Part shown: positions 8,130-17,318 of the stretch, piece after piece
Numbering within the stretch: position 1 is the first letter of the stretch
How the letters are laid out: each line of letters opens with the position of its first letter
NCBI GenBank assembly: GCA_004376645.1
Contig: SOJC01000060.1
Location: 1 to 49,480, forward strand
DNA length: 49,480 nt
Source: Candidatus Bathyarchaeota archaeon
GTDB lineage: Archaea > Thermoproteota > Bathyarchaeia > Bathyarchaeales > SOJC01
Direction: 5' to 3'
Made by a program: the position numbers and the translations under genes
The notes under the pieces: model-generated
What the model saw: only the letters and a program-made list of their open reading frames with translations
Told to the model about the DNA's origin: nothing
Database searches by the model: none

Positions 8130-9026
8130 TCAGGTTAAACCTTGTAAGGATTCACGAGTCCTGATGAAGTGAAACAAATATTCTTGAGCGTACCCAGCGT
8201 ATCTGCCAAAGTAGCTTTGAGCAAAGGAGCTTATTCTGTCATATTCCTTAGCAGAAATAGAACGCCCTTGAGAAAGTCTACTGATAAACATTTTGCTGAA
8301 GTGGTTGGAGTAGTACTTGCAGATTGCGCGCGTCATCCAGACATCAACTGGAAATGCTTCAAGTTTCCCAAGTGAAAACAGTAGAACGCAGTCAGCCACT
8401 TTGTGCCCGACACCTGGAAGATCCATCAACGTGCTTTTTGCCTGGGCGTAATCAGTGTTCTTCAATGAATTCAAATCGACTTGGTTCCTATAAACCAATT
8501 TTGCGGTTTTTAGAACTCGTTTCGCTCGGAAGCCTAACTTGCATTCTCTGAGCTCGTCCACTGTGGCGGCTGCCAAAGCTTTAGGCTCTGGGAACGCGTA
8601 GAACTTGTCCCCTTTGAAGATGAGTTCAGCGCCAAACTTTCTTGACAGTTCAAAGATCATCTCTCTGATTGCTGGTATGTTTTTGTAGGTGGCACAGATG
8701 AATGAGATTAGGCATTCCCATGGTGATTGTCTGACTATTCGTAGACCTGGAAATGCTTGGGTGGCTTTCTTCATTAGAGAGTCTCGACTGATCTCAGAAG
8801 TTATTCTTGGAAGGTTATCATCCAAGCGAAAATAGTTCTTGGCGAATTCATTGTTGACCCCTTCAAATTGAAGAACTCCAGATAGTTGTCTAGCCTTGAG
8901 GACTTTCGAGTCAGTTACTCCAAACCACCAGTCGTTGACTTTCTTCCATCGAAATAGCTGACCACATTTGAGAGTTGTTTCCAAATCGAAGGGTATTGAA
9001 TCATTGCCTAGTCTCAGTTTTAGCAT
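8130..9026 (-). CDS. ogg: 8-oxoguanine DNA glycosylase/AP lyase (OGG1-type)
   Basis: 298 aa. The N-terminal OGG domain starts with LETTLKCGQLFRWKK. The helix-hairpin-helix-GPD motif LPGVGHKVADCVLL lies at about 203-216, with the Schiff-base Lys in GHKVAD and the catalytic Asp in FPVDVWM. It removes 8-oxoguanine from DNA and nicks the strand. The length fits OGG1 rather than the shorter Ogg2 or AGOG types. Divergent from cofE across about 90 bp of AT-rich DNA. A second oxidised-base glycosylase, Fpg-like, lies at 46115-46936. Confidence 0.9.
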   Translation of the reverse strand: MLKLRLGNDSIPFDLETTLKCGQLFRWKKVNDWWFGVTDSKVLKARQLSGVLQFEGVNNEFAKNYFRLDDNLPRITSEISRDSLMKKATQAFPGLRIVRQSPWECLISFICATYKNIPAIREMIFELSRKFGAELIFKGDKFYAFPEPKALAAATVDELRECKLGFRAKRVLKTAKLVYRNQVDLNSLKNTDYAQAKSTLMDLPGVGHKVADCVLLFSLGKLEAFPVDVWMTRAICKYYSNHFSKMFISRLSQGRSISAKEYDRISSFAQSYFGRYAGYAQEYLFHFIRTRESLQGLT

Positions 9027-9122
9027 CTTTCAGAGTGGATGAATGAGATAAACTAATAAATCTATTATTGTTCCTTTGCCTCTTCTTGTCAACATCATCA
9101 TACGCGCCTAGGGTTGTCTGAG

Positions 9123-9896
9123 ATGGTAAAGAGAGTATGTATTTTTGGACTCGAAGGAATCCCTCTAGTGAAGGCGGGGGACGATCTTGCCAGCTTGATC
9201 ATTGCAGCCGCTAAGAGCAACGAGGTTGACATTGAGGATGGAGACATTCTTGTGGTTGCTCAGAAAGTTGTGTCAAAAGCTGAAGGTCGTATAGTCAGAC
9301 TGGACTTAGTCAAGCCTTCAAAGAAAGCTATGGAAATCGCTAAAGAGACGGAAAGAGACCCGAAGATTGTGGAGTTAGTAATGCGTGAATCAAAACGATT
9401 TCTAAAAGCTTCACCGCAGATTCTTATTGTAGAAGACAAACGAGATATAGTAAACATAAACGCCGGGATAGACAAATCAAATGTAAAAGGAGCGAATCGA
9501 TACACTCTCTTGCCAGTAGACCCGGATGAATCGGCTCGAAATCTGCGTTCCCGTATTGCAAAGTTAACCGGTAGAAATGTGGGTGTGATAATATCTGACA
9601 GTTACAGTCGAGCATTCAGAAGAGGGCAGGTTAATTTTGCAATTGGTTTGGCAGGAGTTGATCCTTTTATTGACTATCGGGGAGCAACGGATTTGTTTGG
9701 GTATGTTATGCGAATTAAATTTAGCGCAGTCGTTGATGAATTGGCTAGTGCTGGGGAGCTAGTTATGGGACAGGGAAAAGAAGCTATACCAGTAGCTGTA
9801 GTCAGAGGATTGAAGCGTAAGAGCCTAGACACACGTTCATCCGTTAAGGACTTAATTATCACTGAAGAAGAAGATTTGTTTAAAGATGTTTGGTAA
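9123..9896 (+). CDS. cofE: Coenzyme F420-0:L-glutamate ligase
   Basis: About 257 aa; GTP-dependent addition of glutamate to F420-0. Family motifs visible: GLEGIPLVKAGDDL at the N-terminus, ILVVAQKVVSKAEGR, NAGIDKSNV, ISDSYSRAFRRGQVNFAIG and GELVMGQGK. The usual DTFGRPWR-like core is relaxed (SRAF), which is worth noting but within family variation. ATG 9123 is preferred over the TTG at 9114 because homologues begin just before the IFGLEGIP segment. It implies that the organism makes or modifies F420. Confidence 0.9.
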   Translation: MVKRVCIFGLEGIPLVKAGDDLASLIIAAAKSNEVDIEDGDILVVAQKVVSKAEGRIVRLDLVKPSKKAMEIAKETERDPKIVELVMRESKRFLKASPQILIVEDKRDIVNINAGIDKSNVKGANRYTLLPVDPDESARNLRSRIAKLTGRNVGVIISDSYSRAFRRGQVNFAIGLAGVDPFIDYRGATDLFGYVMRIKFSAVVDELASAGELVMGQGKEAIPVAVVRGLKRKSLDTRSSVKDLIITEEEDLFKDVW

Positions 9897-9940
9897 CTAT
9901 TTAGAAGACAATATACATATAACCATAGATTTGACGGAAG

Positions 9941-10771
9941 GTGTCAAGCCAAGTGAAATGTCAACAGTGCAACGTTGAAACTTACATGCCTTTTAAGTGT
10001 CCATATTGCGGTCAATACTTCTGCGTTAAACACCGTTTACCTGAGAATCACAACTGCCCGAGACACTGGCTCGCCAAAGCGCCTCGAAGTCAGCCACCGA
10101 GAAAAGCGAGAACTCCAGAAACGCAGCCTTCCTACCAATACAAAGTGACTATGCTACCACGACAAAACCAAGGGAAAGTCATCGGGTTCAGCATAACTGA
10201 GCTGAAACATTTGTTGCTGGGAGCCATACTCACTCTTGCAATAGGATTGTCGATGCCTCTGTATAGCAACCCCGGCCTCTACAATTATCCTGAATTCTTC
10301 GTAACCGTATCGATTGTGTTCGCAATATCATTCATAGCTCATGAGTTCGCTCACAAGATAGTAGCTCAACATTACGGTTTGTGGGCGGAGTTTCGTGTAA
10401 CGATGTTTGGAGCCTTGATAACAATGCTGTCAATTATATCGCCCTTCAAGATTATTTCGCCGGGGGCCGTGATGATTGCAGGCAAGCCGGACAGGGAGAC
10501 TATTGGAAAGACTTCGATTGCAGGCCCACTCACAAATATCTCTCTGGCTCTACTCTTCCTAGTTTCTACGCAGCTATTGAGTGGCCTTAGCCTTAGGATC
10601 GCCGAGTTCGGTCTGCTAATTAACTCCGTGATAGCACTGTTTAACTTGATTCCCTTCGGGATTCTTGATGGTTTCAAAATATTTCTCTGGAGCAAGACAA
10701 TATGGGCTGCTGCCTTTCTCTTATCATTAGCTTTGACCATCTACTCGTATGCAGGATACCCCCCACTCTAA
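9941..10771 (+). CDS. AN1-type zinc finger fused to site-2 protease (M50)
   Basis: 276 aa. The N-terminal 45 residues form an AN1-like zinc finger (KCQQCNVETY, FKCPYCGQYFCVKHR, NHNCPRH). A basic Pro-rich linker runs to about 75. Then come roughly five or six membrane segments with the zinc-protease motif FIAHEFAHKI at about 129-138 and the second-site NLIPFGILDG at about 231-240. This is an intramembrane metalloprotease with a cytosolic zinc finger that could bind a partner. The substrate is unknown. The start is a GTG about 45 nt after the cofE stop, perhaps co-transcribed. Confidence 0.88.
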   Translation: MSSQVKCQQCNVETYMPFKCPYCGQYFCVKHRLPENHNCPRHWLAKAPRSQPPRKARTPETQPSYQYKVTMLPRQNQGKVIGFSITELKHLLLGAILTLAIGLSMPLYSNPGLYNYPEFFVTVSIVFAISFIAHEFAHKIVAQHYGLWAEFRVTMFGALITMLSIISPFKIISPGAVMIAGKPDRETIGKTSIAGPLTNISLALLFLVSTQLLSGLSLRIAEFGLLINSVIALFNLIPFGILDGFKIFLWSKTIWAAAFLLSLALTIYSYAGYPPL

Positions 10772-10825
10772 TACTTGCATGACTGAAGAAAGGATAATGT
10801 TGTTCAAAACAGTTTTGAGGGGGGG

Positions 10826-11449
10826 TTAGTCCCATTCTAATTCATAGTTTGCTGTTACCTTCACAACGTCATTGATATTAATTATTCCGTAAGGCTCAGC
10901 AATGTCGCATTGCACGTTCCACGTAGAATTAGACGGAGTAGCCTCGTAAGCACTGCAGACAATCACAACATCATAGAGGTCAACTACCAAGTCGTTATTG
11001 ATGTCTGCAAGAATCCAGCGGACGTCAAACAGTAGCGTGTCAACAGCAGGCGCTCCAGCGATGTTTACTGAGGCAAGCACTCTCCAAGTACCAAACGTCT
11101 CGGTTGGGTCGGGGGAAGAAGGAAAAGCAAATTTCGCAGTTGCGATACCGAACGTATTCGTTCGTTCAACGAAAATAAATATGCCCCCGTTTGGGTCAAA
11201 GAGTTGGAAAACAACATCTTTATTCATCTCAGGCCACCCGCCATAAGTCACATTCGCACAGAGAATCACTTCTTCCTCTGACGCAAACGGCGGGCATGGC
11301 ACAGCCTGTCCTCTACCTCCTTTCTGAGTGAAGAGATCTATATTTGGCTCCGCAGAAACTTGGTAAGCTTGCACTGCTGCAAATATGTTAGCATAGAGCA
11401 AGACAAGTATTATCCAGCAGATTATTCTCCTTAGCAACGCCCTTCTCAT
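10826..11449 (-). CDS. Secreted protein with C-terminal dockerin-like EF-hand pair
   Basis: 207 aa. A typical signal peptide (RRALLRRII, then a hydrophobic core ending at AVQAYQVSA) is followed by a beta-rich domain (about 40-145), possibly Ig-like, with two Cys (CPPF, ILCANV). The C-terminus has two calcium-loop repeats, ADINNDLVVDLYDVV and CDIAEPYGIININDVV, each followed by a helix as in dockerins. Extracellular or surface-attached by inference. It resembles the other dockerin-like proteins of this window (1-1591 and 20743-21393). Partner and substrate unknown. Confidence 0.8.
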   Translation of the reverse strand: MRRALLRRIICWIILVLLYANIFAAVQAYQVSAEPNIDLFTQKGGRGQAVPCPPFASEEEVILCANVTYGGWPEMNKDVVFQLFDPNGGIFIFVERTNTFGIATAKFAFPSSPDPTETFGTWRVLASVNIAGAPAVDTLLFDVRWILADINNDLVVDLYDVVIVCSAYEATPSNSTWNVQCDIAEPYGIININDVVKVTANYELEWD

Positions 11450-11545
11450 GAAGCCTTAACACAGCGTAATTATTATCTCTTTTCTAAAAACTCTTAGTTC
11501 ACAATGGAACCTTGCATGCATAGGTCTGTTCTAAGCTATTGACCT

Positions 11546-11854
11546 TTAGAGGAGTTCGATGCTTATGTATACTTCTTCAGGCACCCGTATTCTCATGATT
11601 CGCCGCATAACCCGTTCTTCTGCATCGATGTCAATGAGCCTTTTGTGGATGCGCATCTCCCAACGATCCCAAGTAGGAGTACCCTCCCCAGAAGGAGCTT
11701 TCAAGACGGGAACTCTAAGTCGCTTCGTCGGCAGAGGGATTGGCCCAGTCATCTTCACTCCTGTCTTCTCGGCAATCGCACTCAGTTCGCCACAAACAGT
11801 TTCTAATCGTTTGTAGTCGGTGCTTGTAAGTCTTATCCGAGCTTTCCGAACCAT
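11546..11854 (-). CDS. rps10: Ribosomal protein uS10
   Basis: 102 aa, full length for archaeal S10: [14 protein letters not shown], the conserved [21 protein letters not shown] loop and the C-terminal [13 protein letters not shown]. Part of the 30S head. It is detached from the usual EF-1A partner gene. A TATA-like GTATTTAAAACA lies about 40-50 nt upstream of the ATG. Confidence 0.97.
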   Translation of the reverse strand: MVRKARIRLTSTDYKRLETVCGELSAIAEKTGVKMTGPIPLPTKRLRVPVLKAPSGEGTPTWDRWEMRIHKRLIDIDAEERVMRRIMRIRVPEEVYISIELL

Positions 11855-11963
11855 TGCTGTAGCTTCTCCAGATATCTCACTTAACGACTCTCATATGTTT
11901 TAAATACTTTTTCATTAACGCCCAGATTTAATACACGTGCACACATATTCATGTTACCACACA

Positions 11964-13031
11964 CTAGACGTAATCTTCATCGCATCGTTTAATCACATGT
12001 ACAGCTGTTGCTTTGAATGAAGCATACACTTTTAGCCCAACATTCAATCCAAGTTCTTCTATTGCTTGTTTTGTCACTAGAGCCGAGAGACTGTTATCCA
12101 TGTATATCCTGAACGTTGCCCCGAATTGGGTAATACGTGTAATCTTTCCACTGATGCTGTTTCGTGCGCTGCTTTCTAACTTAACCTTGGATAAAACGAC
12201 GTTTTCTGGTCTAATGAACACGTTCACTTCTCCTTCTGTAAGACTTGAAAGTGCGCGTATATCGTAGTTTCCAATTTCAACTAGGGCCACACCATCTTCA
12301 CTCGATACTACTTTTCCTTCGACCACATTTTCCACACCAACAAAAGCCGCCATCTCCTCACTTGCAGGCTCATTGAAAACCTTGTAAGGCGTGTCAACTT
12401 GAATTACTTCACCATTCATCATCACGCCTATCCGGTCAGCCAACGCCAAAGCCTCGTCTTGATTATGGGTAATGTGGATTGTCGTCGCGCCTCGCACCTT
12501 ATGGATTCTCTTTAATTCTTCTCTCAGCGATTCTTGGGTCCTTGGATCCAAAGCACTTAATGGTTCATCCAAGAGTAGAATGTCAGGATCTATTACGAGG
12601 GCGCGGGCTAGTGCCACCCGCTGTTGTTCTCCGCCGGAAAGGGTGGAGGGAAACCTATCCTTCAAGTGAGAGATGTCTATGGAGTCCATGATGCTCTGGA
12701 CTTTAATTTCAACGTCTCTTTTGGGAACCTTACGCATTTTCAGGCCGAAGGCTACGTTTTTTTCTACACTCATATGGGGAAATAAGGAATAGTCTTGGTA
12801 GACGAACCCAATGTTGCGCTTCTCTGGTGGGATATGTGTAACGTTCTTTCCATTCAGCAGGATGTTTCCTTGACGGGGGATGTGAAACCCAGCAATGGTC
12901 TCGAGGATTAGGGTTTTCCCTGCAGCTGTAGGCCCGAGGATAACGAAGTACTCCCCTTGGGCCACGTTGAAGGACACGTTTTTGAGGGAGAAATCGCTCC
13001 ATTCGTGACTAACTTTTTCGAGAGTGATCAT
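11964..13031 (-). CDS. wtpC: Tungstate/molybdate ABC transporter ATP-binding protein
   Basis: About 355 aa. Walker A GPTAAGKT (about 37-44), signature LSGGEQQRVALARAL (about 130), Walker B DILLLDEP (about 152), switch His in HITHNQDEA, and a C-terminal TOBE domain (about 290-350) that in ModC-type proteins can bind oxyanion. The ORF-track start at 13088 is too early: the ATG at 13031 overlaps the permease stop as ATGA and begins the conserved MITLEKVSHEW. Last gene of the wtpABC operon. Specificity for tungstate rather than molybdate is inferred from the WtpA partner. Confidence 0.93.
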   Translation of the reverse strand: MITLEKVSHEWSDFSLKNVSFNVAQGEYFVILGPTAAGKTLILETIAGFHIPRQGNILLNGKNVTHIPPEKRNIGFVYQDYSLFPHMSVEKNVAFGLKMRKVPKRDVEIKVQSIMDSIDISHLKDRFPSTLSGGEQQRVALARALVIDPDILLLDEPLSALDPRTQESLREELKRIHKVRGATTIHITHNQDEALALADRIGVMMNGEVIQVDTPYKVFNEPASEEMAAFVGVENVVEGKVVSSEDGVALVEIGNYDIRALSSLTEGEVNVFIRPENVVLSKVKLESSARNSISGKITRITQFGATFRIYMDNSLSALVTKQAIEELGLNVGLKVYASFKATAVHVIKRCDEDYV

Positions 13032-13846
13032 TTTCGTCGCTCCCAGTACTTCGCAGACATACGTAGAACGATGAAAATGCCAAGGCAAACGAGTATTAAG
13101 AGGACGGCTATGGGTTGAGAACCTTTTAGACCATGTGTGGTGAATTCATAGTATATTAAAATGGGAGCAATCATAGGATAGAAGGCTATTATCATTATGG
13201 CACCAAACTCGCTTACACCTCTAGCCCACGCCATCACCGCCCCTGAAAAAAGGTGGCGAATAGCTAAGGGTAATGTGATTCGGTAGAAGGCTTTCCACTG
13301 ACTAGCACCTAGAGTTCTGGCGACACGTTCGAGACGTGGATTGATGCTTTGAAAACCTTCCCTTGCAGCGTTTACATAGAATGGGGTGCTTACAAAAAGC
13401 ATCGCTACTACAATACCCCACAAAGAATCTTCAAAGATGATGCCGAGGTTGTAGAAAGCTTCTCCTACGGCGCTTCTGCGCATAAACAGTGCATATAGAG
13501 CTATTCCTGCGACGCTGTGCGGTATTATTACTGGTATATCTATGATGGATTCCACCATACTCTTTCCAAGAAAATCATGTCTGGCAAGGACATATGCCAG
13601 GGGCGTTCCTAGAATCATTGCGATCAAGGTTGCCAGAAAGGAAGCGTACAAAGTTAACAGAATTGACTTTATCACTGTTGGATCATTAGCCGCTTCAAGA
13701 AGGCTCTTTGGATCGAGCACGATTTGACGGAAGATCATGTTGAAGAGGGTGAGTATTGTGAAGAGTATTAAAATCGAACCTACAAATGAAAAAATCAGTG
13801 AAACGGGTTGACGTTTGGCACCTCTTAGAATTTTTCTGATGGACAT
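13028..13846 (-). CDS. wtpB: Tungstate/molybdate ABC transporter permease
   Basis: 272 aa with about six membrane segments and the EAA-loop motif REGFQSINPRLERVARTLGA that contacts the ATPase. It begins 4 nt after the wtpA stop and overlaps wtpC by four bases, so the three genes are translationally coupled. Family: binding-protein-dependent transport inner-membrane component of the ModB/WtpB/CysTW type. Confidence 0.93.
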   Translation of the reverse strand: MSIRKILRGAKRQPVSLIFSFVGSILILFTILTLFNMIFRQIVLDPKSLLEAANDPTVIKSILLTLYASFLATLIAMILGTPLAYVLARHDFLGKSMVESIIDIPVIIPHSVAGIALYALFMRRSAVGEAFYNLGIIFEDSLWGIVVAMLFVSTPFYVNAAREGFQSINPRLERVARTLGASQWKAFYRITLPLAIRHLFSGAVMAWARGVSEFGAIMIIAFYPMIAPILIYYEFTTHGLKGSQPIAVLLILVCLGIFIVLRMSAKYWERRK

Positions 13847-13850
13847 TGTC

Positions 13851-14918
13851 TCACTGTTGCACTACATATGTTTCAAGGCTTTTAGGAATCTTATCTATGT
13901 CATTTGTTATCCCCGGTACGACAGGTGGTTGCGCATTGTCGCGTAAGACACTTTGACCGAATTCGTTGATGATATACTTGATGAACTCTGCGGCAAGAGT
14001 TGGATTCTTAGCGTTATTGGGTATGGTCAAACCGTAGACAATTGGCTTCCCTGTACTGGTTTTTGTGGTTTTTTGAACCTTTACCTTCTTGTAGGTATCT
14101 CTATTGTCCTCAGAGCTCAAATCGATGGATTCAGGTAGTTCTAGAAACTTTAGTCCGTGTTGCTTTGCTACACTTGAGTACTCAAAGGCGTAGTCTAGTC
14201 CACCTTCCTGCACAAATGTCACAAGCTCAACAGACTTTTCTCTAATCATCAACCTATTCGTGTTGGGATTCAAATCTGTCATATTCGTGTCTATAGTATA
14301 TATCCCGTCGGCTTCAGACACTGTGATATCTGAATTAGCTTCAACTAGATCTTCAAAGATCATGTCGTCTCCATATTCAAATTCAGCAAGCTGTATAACC
14401 ATGGGCGCTCTATATCCGCAAGGATCCATGTTGGGGTTGGAGAAACCCCATTTCACGTCGTTTCTTCGAAGAATTTGGTACCAGTTGGTTGAGTTTATCT
14501 CGTCAGCGTATCTACTGTTGTTCGCATAGGCTAGGGTCATCTTGTTAACAGCGAATATTATGTACCAGTCTGTGTAGTTGGAATCAGAAGTCATCATCAT
14601 ACTCGGTATTAAAGTGTAATCTGCAGAGGCCAGTACATCACACTCTTCGCAAAGTTCAGTGATCTTTTGGACACGGGTGATGCTACCGCCAGGCTCTAAT
14701 TGCACTTCAACGTTTTTATGGTCAGCCTCGAACTGGGCTTTAATATCTTCAAAAGGAAGTGTCAGACTGCCTGCGCAGAAAATTTTTAGTACGATCCTCT
14801 GTGACCCAGTTGACCAATAGTAGAAAAGGCTACCTATTGTTGCAATGGTAAGAATAAAAATGGTTACACCTACTTGTATTGTGGTTAATCCACTTTTGGA
14901 TAGTATAATCTTATCCAT
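13851..14918 (-). CDS. wtpA: Tungstate/molybdate-binding protein
   Basis: 355 aa. An N-terminal membrane anchor (about 14-34) is followed by a periplasmic-binding-protein fold that starts LKIFCAGSLTLPFEDI; the oxyanion-binding AGSLT and the YRAPMVIQLAE motif are typical of WtpA. The residue before AGSLT is Cys, where many relatives have His. There is no lipobox cysteine, so the protein is probably held by an uncleaved anchor. First gene of the operon. Its promoter region contains the palindromes at 14949-14985. Confidence 0.92.
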   Translation of the reverse strand: MDKIILSKSGLTTIQVGVTIFILTIATIGSLFYYWSTGSQRIVLKIFCAGSLTLPFEDIKAQFEADHKNVEVQLEPGGSITRVQKITELCEECDVLASADYTLIPSMMMTSDSNYTDWYIIFAVNKMTLAYANNSRYADEINSTNWYQILRRNDVKWGFSNPNMDPCGYRAPMVIQLAEFEYGDDMIFEDLVEANSDITVSEADGIYTIDTNMTDLNPNTNRLMIREKSVELVTFVQEGGLDYAFEYSSVAKQHGLKFLELPESIDLSSEDNRDTYKKVKVQKTTKTSTGKPIVYGLTIPNNAKNPTLAAEFIKYIINEFGQSVLRDNAQPPVVPGITNDIDKIPKSLETYVVQQ

Positions 14919-14948
14919 TTTTAAGTCACATTGTTATGTTTGGCTAAA

Positions 14949-14985
14949 CATATCGCCGATATGATCTTATATGCATATCGGCATA
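14949..14985. promoter_or_regulatory. Candidate operator between wtpABC and the ModE-like regulator
   Basis: CATATCGCCGATATG (14949-14963) is a near-perfect palindrome of two 7-nt arms around one central base. It is followed by TATGC-ATATCG-GCATA (14972-14985 region), which repeats the CATATCG half. The first lies where the TATA/BRE of wtpA is expected. The second overlaps or follows the TATA-like CTTATATG used by the rightward regulator gene. Likely the binding sites through which the regulator controls transport and itself; inferred from position. Confidence 0.6.
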
Positions 14986-15001
14986 ATACTACTTGAAATC
15001 C

Positions 15002-15571
15002 ATGCTCATCCACAATAAACATAAGCTCCTGTGCAAAGTCTGGCTTGAATACAAGGGAAAACCTCTCTTAGGAAAAGGCGGAGCACAAATCCTAGGAGCT
15101 ATAAAAGAAGAAAAATCCATCTCCAAAGCAGCAAAAAAAGTTGGCATGTCATATCGATATGTGTGGAACTACCTAGCAAAGATTAGGAAAACTCTACATG
15201 AGCCAGTGGTACAAACCTACAAGGGTGGAAGAAAAGGCGGCGGAGGAGCCCACCTCACCCATCTTGGAGAAAGCCTGCTAAAAGAGTACAAGAGAGTTGA
15301 AGACTACGTGGGTGAGATTCTGGAGGATGAAGAATATTGGGAGGCGGTTGGATTAAAAATTAGTGCACGAAACCGACTGAAGGGAATAGTCCAAGAAGTT
15401 GACAAAGGCGTAGTCACCGCAAAAGTTAAGATTAAATTAGAAAAGCCTGTCGTCGTAACCGCAATCATATCCAAAGAAGCTGTTGAAGAATTAGACATAA
15501 AGGCTGGAGACAAAGTCGAAGCAGTAATCAAAGCAACAGAAGTTATGATTGCAAAAGAAAAACAAGCCTGA
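15002..15571 (+). CDS. ModE-like molybdate/tungstate-responsive regulator (HTH + TOBE)
   Basis: About 189 aa. The N-terminal LysR/ModE-type winged helix (about 15-105; SISKAAKKVGMSYRYVWNYL recognition region, GGRKGGGGAHLT wing) is followed by one Mop/TOBE oxyanion-binding domain (about 125-185, ISARNRLKGIVQEV). It is divergent from wtpABC and separated by palindromes, so it is probably the dedicated regulator. ATG 15002 is preferred over the TTG at 14993 because the TATA-like element at about 14968 puts the transcript start near 14995. A hairpin plus T-run follows. Confidence 0.9.
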   Translation: MLIHNKHKLLCKVWLEYKGKPLLGKGGAQILGAIKEEKSISKAAKKVGMSYRYVWNYLAKIRKTLHEPVVQTYKGGRKGGGGAHLTHLGESLLKEYKRVEDYVGEILEDEEYWEAVGLKISARNRLKGIVQEVDKGVVTAKVKIKLEKPVVVTAIISKEAVEELDIKAGDKVEAVIKATEVMIAKEKQA

Positions 15572-15610
15572 ATCAAGCTCTCAACTACACACCATATTAT
15601 AACCCCGTAA

Positions 15611-15634
15611 TTTCCCTTCTCTTTTTTAAAGGGA
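15611..15634 (+). terminator. Terminator after the ModE-like gene
   Basis: A short inverted repeat TCCCTT/AAAGGGA encloses a run of six T, about 40 nt after the stop codon. Confidence 0.5.
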
Positions 15635-15994
15635 TTCCAAAAAGAATAGAGTGAAGCATATACCGTGTGTGCATTTGGTGATGCTCACGCAGTGGATTCA
15701 ACCTAGCGCGTCTTAAGGATAAAATCGACAGTTGTTTTCTAAGATCTACCTAACTCCAGGGATTTAATTATGTCCTTGTATGGATATGCATGCATACAAA
15801 GTCTCCACGAGCCCGCAACCATTTGCGCTCGATAATCTAGATTGTTTCAACTGAGTTCTATTGTTAGAAAAAAGAGTTTGAGAGCGTCGCACGCGCAACT
15901 TCTGGTAGCTTGACTCGAGGAGATAAAGTGCTTCTCTCTGGTTGGCGGAGTCACACGGTATACTGATGGGGTCTGTGATTATCTCTTTGGATAC
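15635..15994. other. Intergenic stretch without recognised gene
   Basis: No convincing ORF or known RNA seen. It contains a small hairpin near 15813 (CGCAA-CCAT-TTGCG with flanking GAG/CTC) and a TGCATGCA-type palindrome near 15787. Confidence 0.4.
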
Positions 15995-16378
15995 CTAGAA
16001 GAACCTTCGTTTCTTCTTGGGCTCCCGCTGTTCAGGAGTTTGCTTCTGCTCGGGGACCATTTCTGGTTCCATCACTACCATTTCTTGTTGCGAAGATTGC
16101 TGATCTTGGGGTTCTGCAGGACTTTCCTTTTTTGGAGGTTCGTCCAGCTTCTTCTCAAGTTCCTTCACCTTGGTTTCAAGTTGGCCGATAGCGCCACGTT
16201 TAGCATTAATTTTCTCTTCTAATGCTCGTATCGCTGTATTCTCAGCATGCAAAGTAACCCTCTTTTCGAGTGTCTTGATGCTGTCGCCTAGGGTTTTCTC
16301 CTTCTCTTCCAATGACTGCAGTTCATTCTCAAGTTCAGCTTTCTTACTGTGTAACTCTTCAAGCTCAGGTTGACTCAT
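15995..16378 (-). CDS. Coiled-coil protein with basic C-terminal tail
   Basis: 127 aa. Residues about 1-80 form a clear heptad coiled coil (ELENELQSLEEKEKTL, QLETKVKELEKKL). A disordered Pro/Gln/Glu-rich segment follows, ending in a strongly basic aromatic tail KKKRRFF. No membrane segment or signal peptide. No family recognised; it could be a scaffold or nucleic-acid-associated protein, but nothing in the sequence decides this. Confidence 0.6.
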   Translation of the reverse strand: MSQPELEELHSKKAELENELQSLEEKEKTLGDSIKTLEKRVTLHAENTAIRALEEKINAKRGAIGQLETKVKELEKKLDEPPKKESPAEPQDQQSSQQEMVVMEPEMVPEQKQTPEQREPKKKRRFF

Positions 16379-16667
16379 GACTGTTTCACTAGTAAAGCAC
16401 CATAGCAGACTGGAAATAAGTAGATTATGAAACCGGAATAGTTATTGAAAATTCAACTTTGGCAGAAGCGAAGAAAATCTTTGAACGGGGCTCCAAGGAG
16501 AAGAATAATGGTTGCTTAGCCACGCCATAGGCCCTCACAGCGTTGGCTCTTCGCATGTCGAGATTAAGAATAGTTCTCAAAAAATGTTATAGAAGATATC
16601 ATAAATAACGCTTAATTAAGGCGCTCGCACGAGTATTTGTTGGAGAAGGCTCTGGGAAGAAACACCA

Positions 16668-17282
16668 ATGAACTTTCTTGAGCTATTGCTTTCGCAATGC
16701 TTGAAGGATAAGAACCCACTGCTCGATCTTCAAGGCGCAGATCGACGGGTTTTGCAGATAGCCTCAGAGGATTTACTCAACTTTCTGAAGGTTCATTGGG
16801 GCTTAGCCTGCCAAGAGAATGGTGGTTACGACTTGGTTGAGAAGGTTCACAAATACTTCGAAGACAACCCTGAGGAATTTTCGGAGTTTGTGAGCATATG
16901 GGCAGGTCTGTGGATTAAGAAATGGAATGAGAGAGTCAAGCTCCTCATAGGAAAAGAAGGTTCTTCCCAATGGTCAAGAATCAACACCCGCTTAAAAACA
17001 GCTGAGTCTTTATGGCGGCAGATAAAGAAACGCGAAGAAGCTAAAGACATCATAGTCGAATCTCTAATAAAGAATGGTGAAATCTGCGGAACAACCATAA
17101 TGGCTGAAAACCTACTTAAACTGGAGATCGGAGTAATCGAATCCAGAAATTGCTGGAAAGATGAGAAGGAAAAACTCGTTAACCTTATAAATACCACATT
17201 GAAGAAGGCGCGACAACTATCTTGCAGTAAAGGCCCTCTTATTTTCGTGAAGATTGACAAGAAATACTTCGCATTGCACTAA
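16668..17282 (+). CDS. Hypothetical helical protein
   Basis: 204 aa, mostly alpha-helical and charged, with no signal peptide, membrane segment or recognised motif. Trp-rich middle (IWAGLWIKKWNERV, ESLWRQIKKREEAKD). It begins with an ATG 10-20 nt after a GGAGAAGG-like element. The flanks give no functional hint: a coiled-coil gene diverges upstream and the Lsm-eL37 pair converges downstream. Confidence 0.55.
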   Translation: MNFLELLLSQCLKDKNPLLDLQGADRRVLQIASEDLLNFLKVHWGLACQENGGYDLVEKVHKYFEDNPEEFSEFVSIWAGLWIKKWNERVKLLIGKEGSSQWSRINTRLKTAESLWRQIKKREEAKDIIVESLIKNGEICGTTIMAENLLKLEIGVIESRNCWKDEKEKLVNLINTTLKKARQLSCSKGPLIFVKIDKKYFALH

Positions 17283-17318
17283 CTTGGCTATTCTTGATTC
17301 TAGACCCAGAAAACTAGT

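Noticed and set aside
16500-16560. GCCACG/CGTTGGC hairpin between the coiled-coil gene and the 16668 gene
   Set aside because: Short, with a bulge; no TATA box or T-run at suitable distance and no known RNA pattern.
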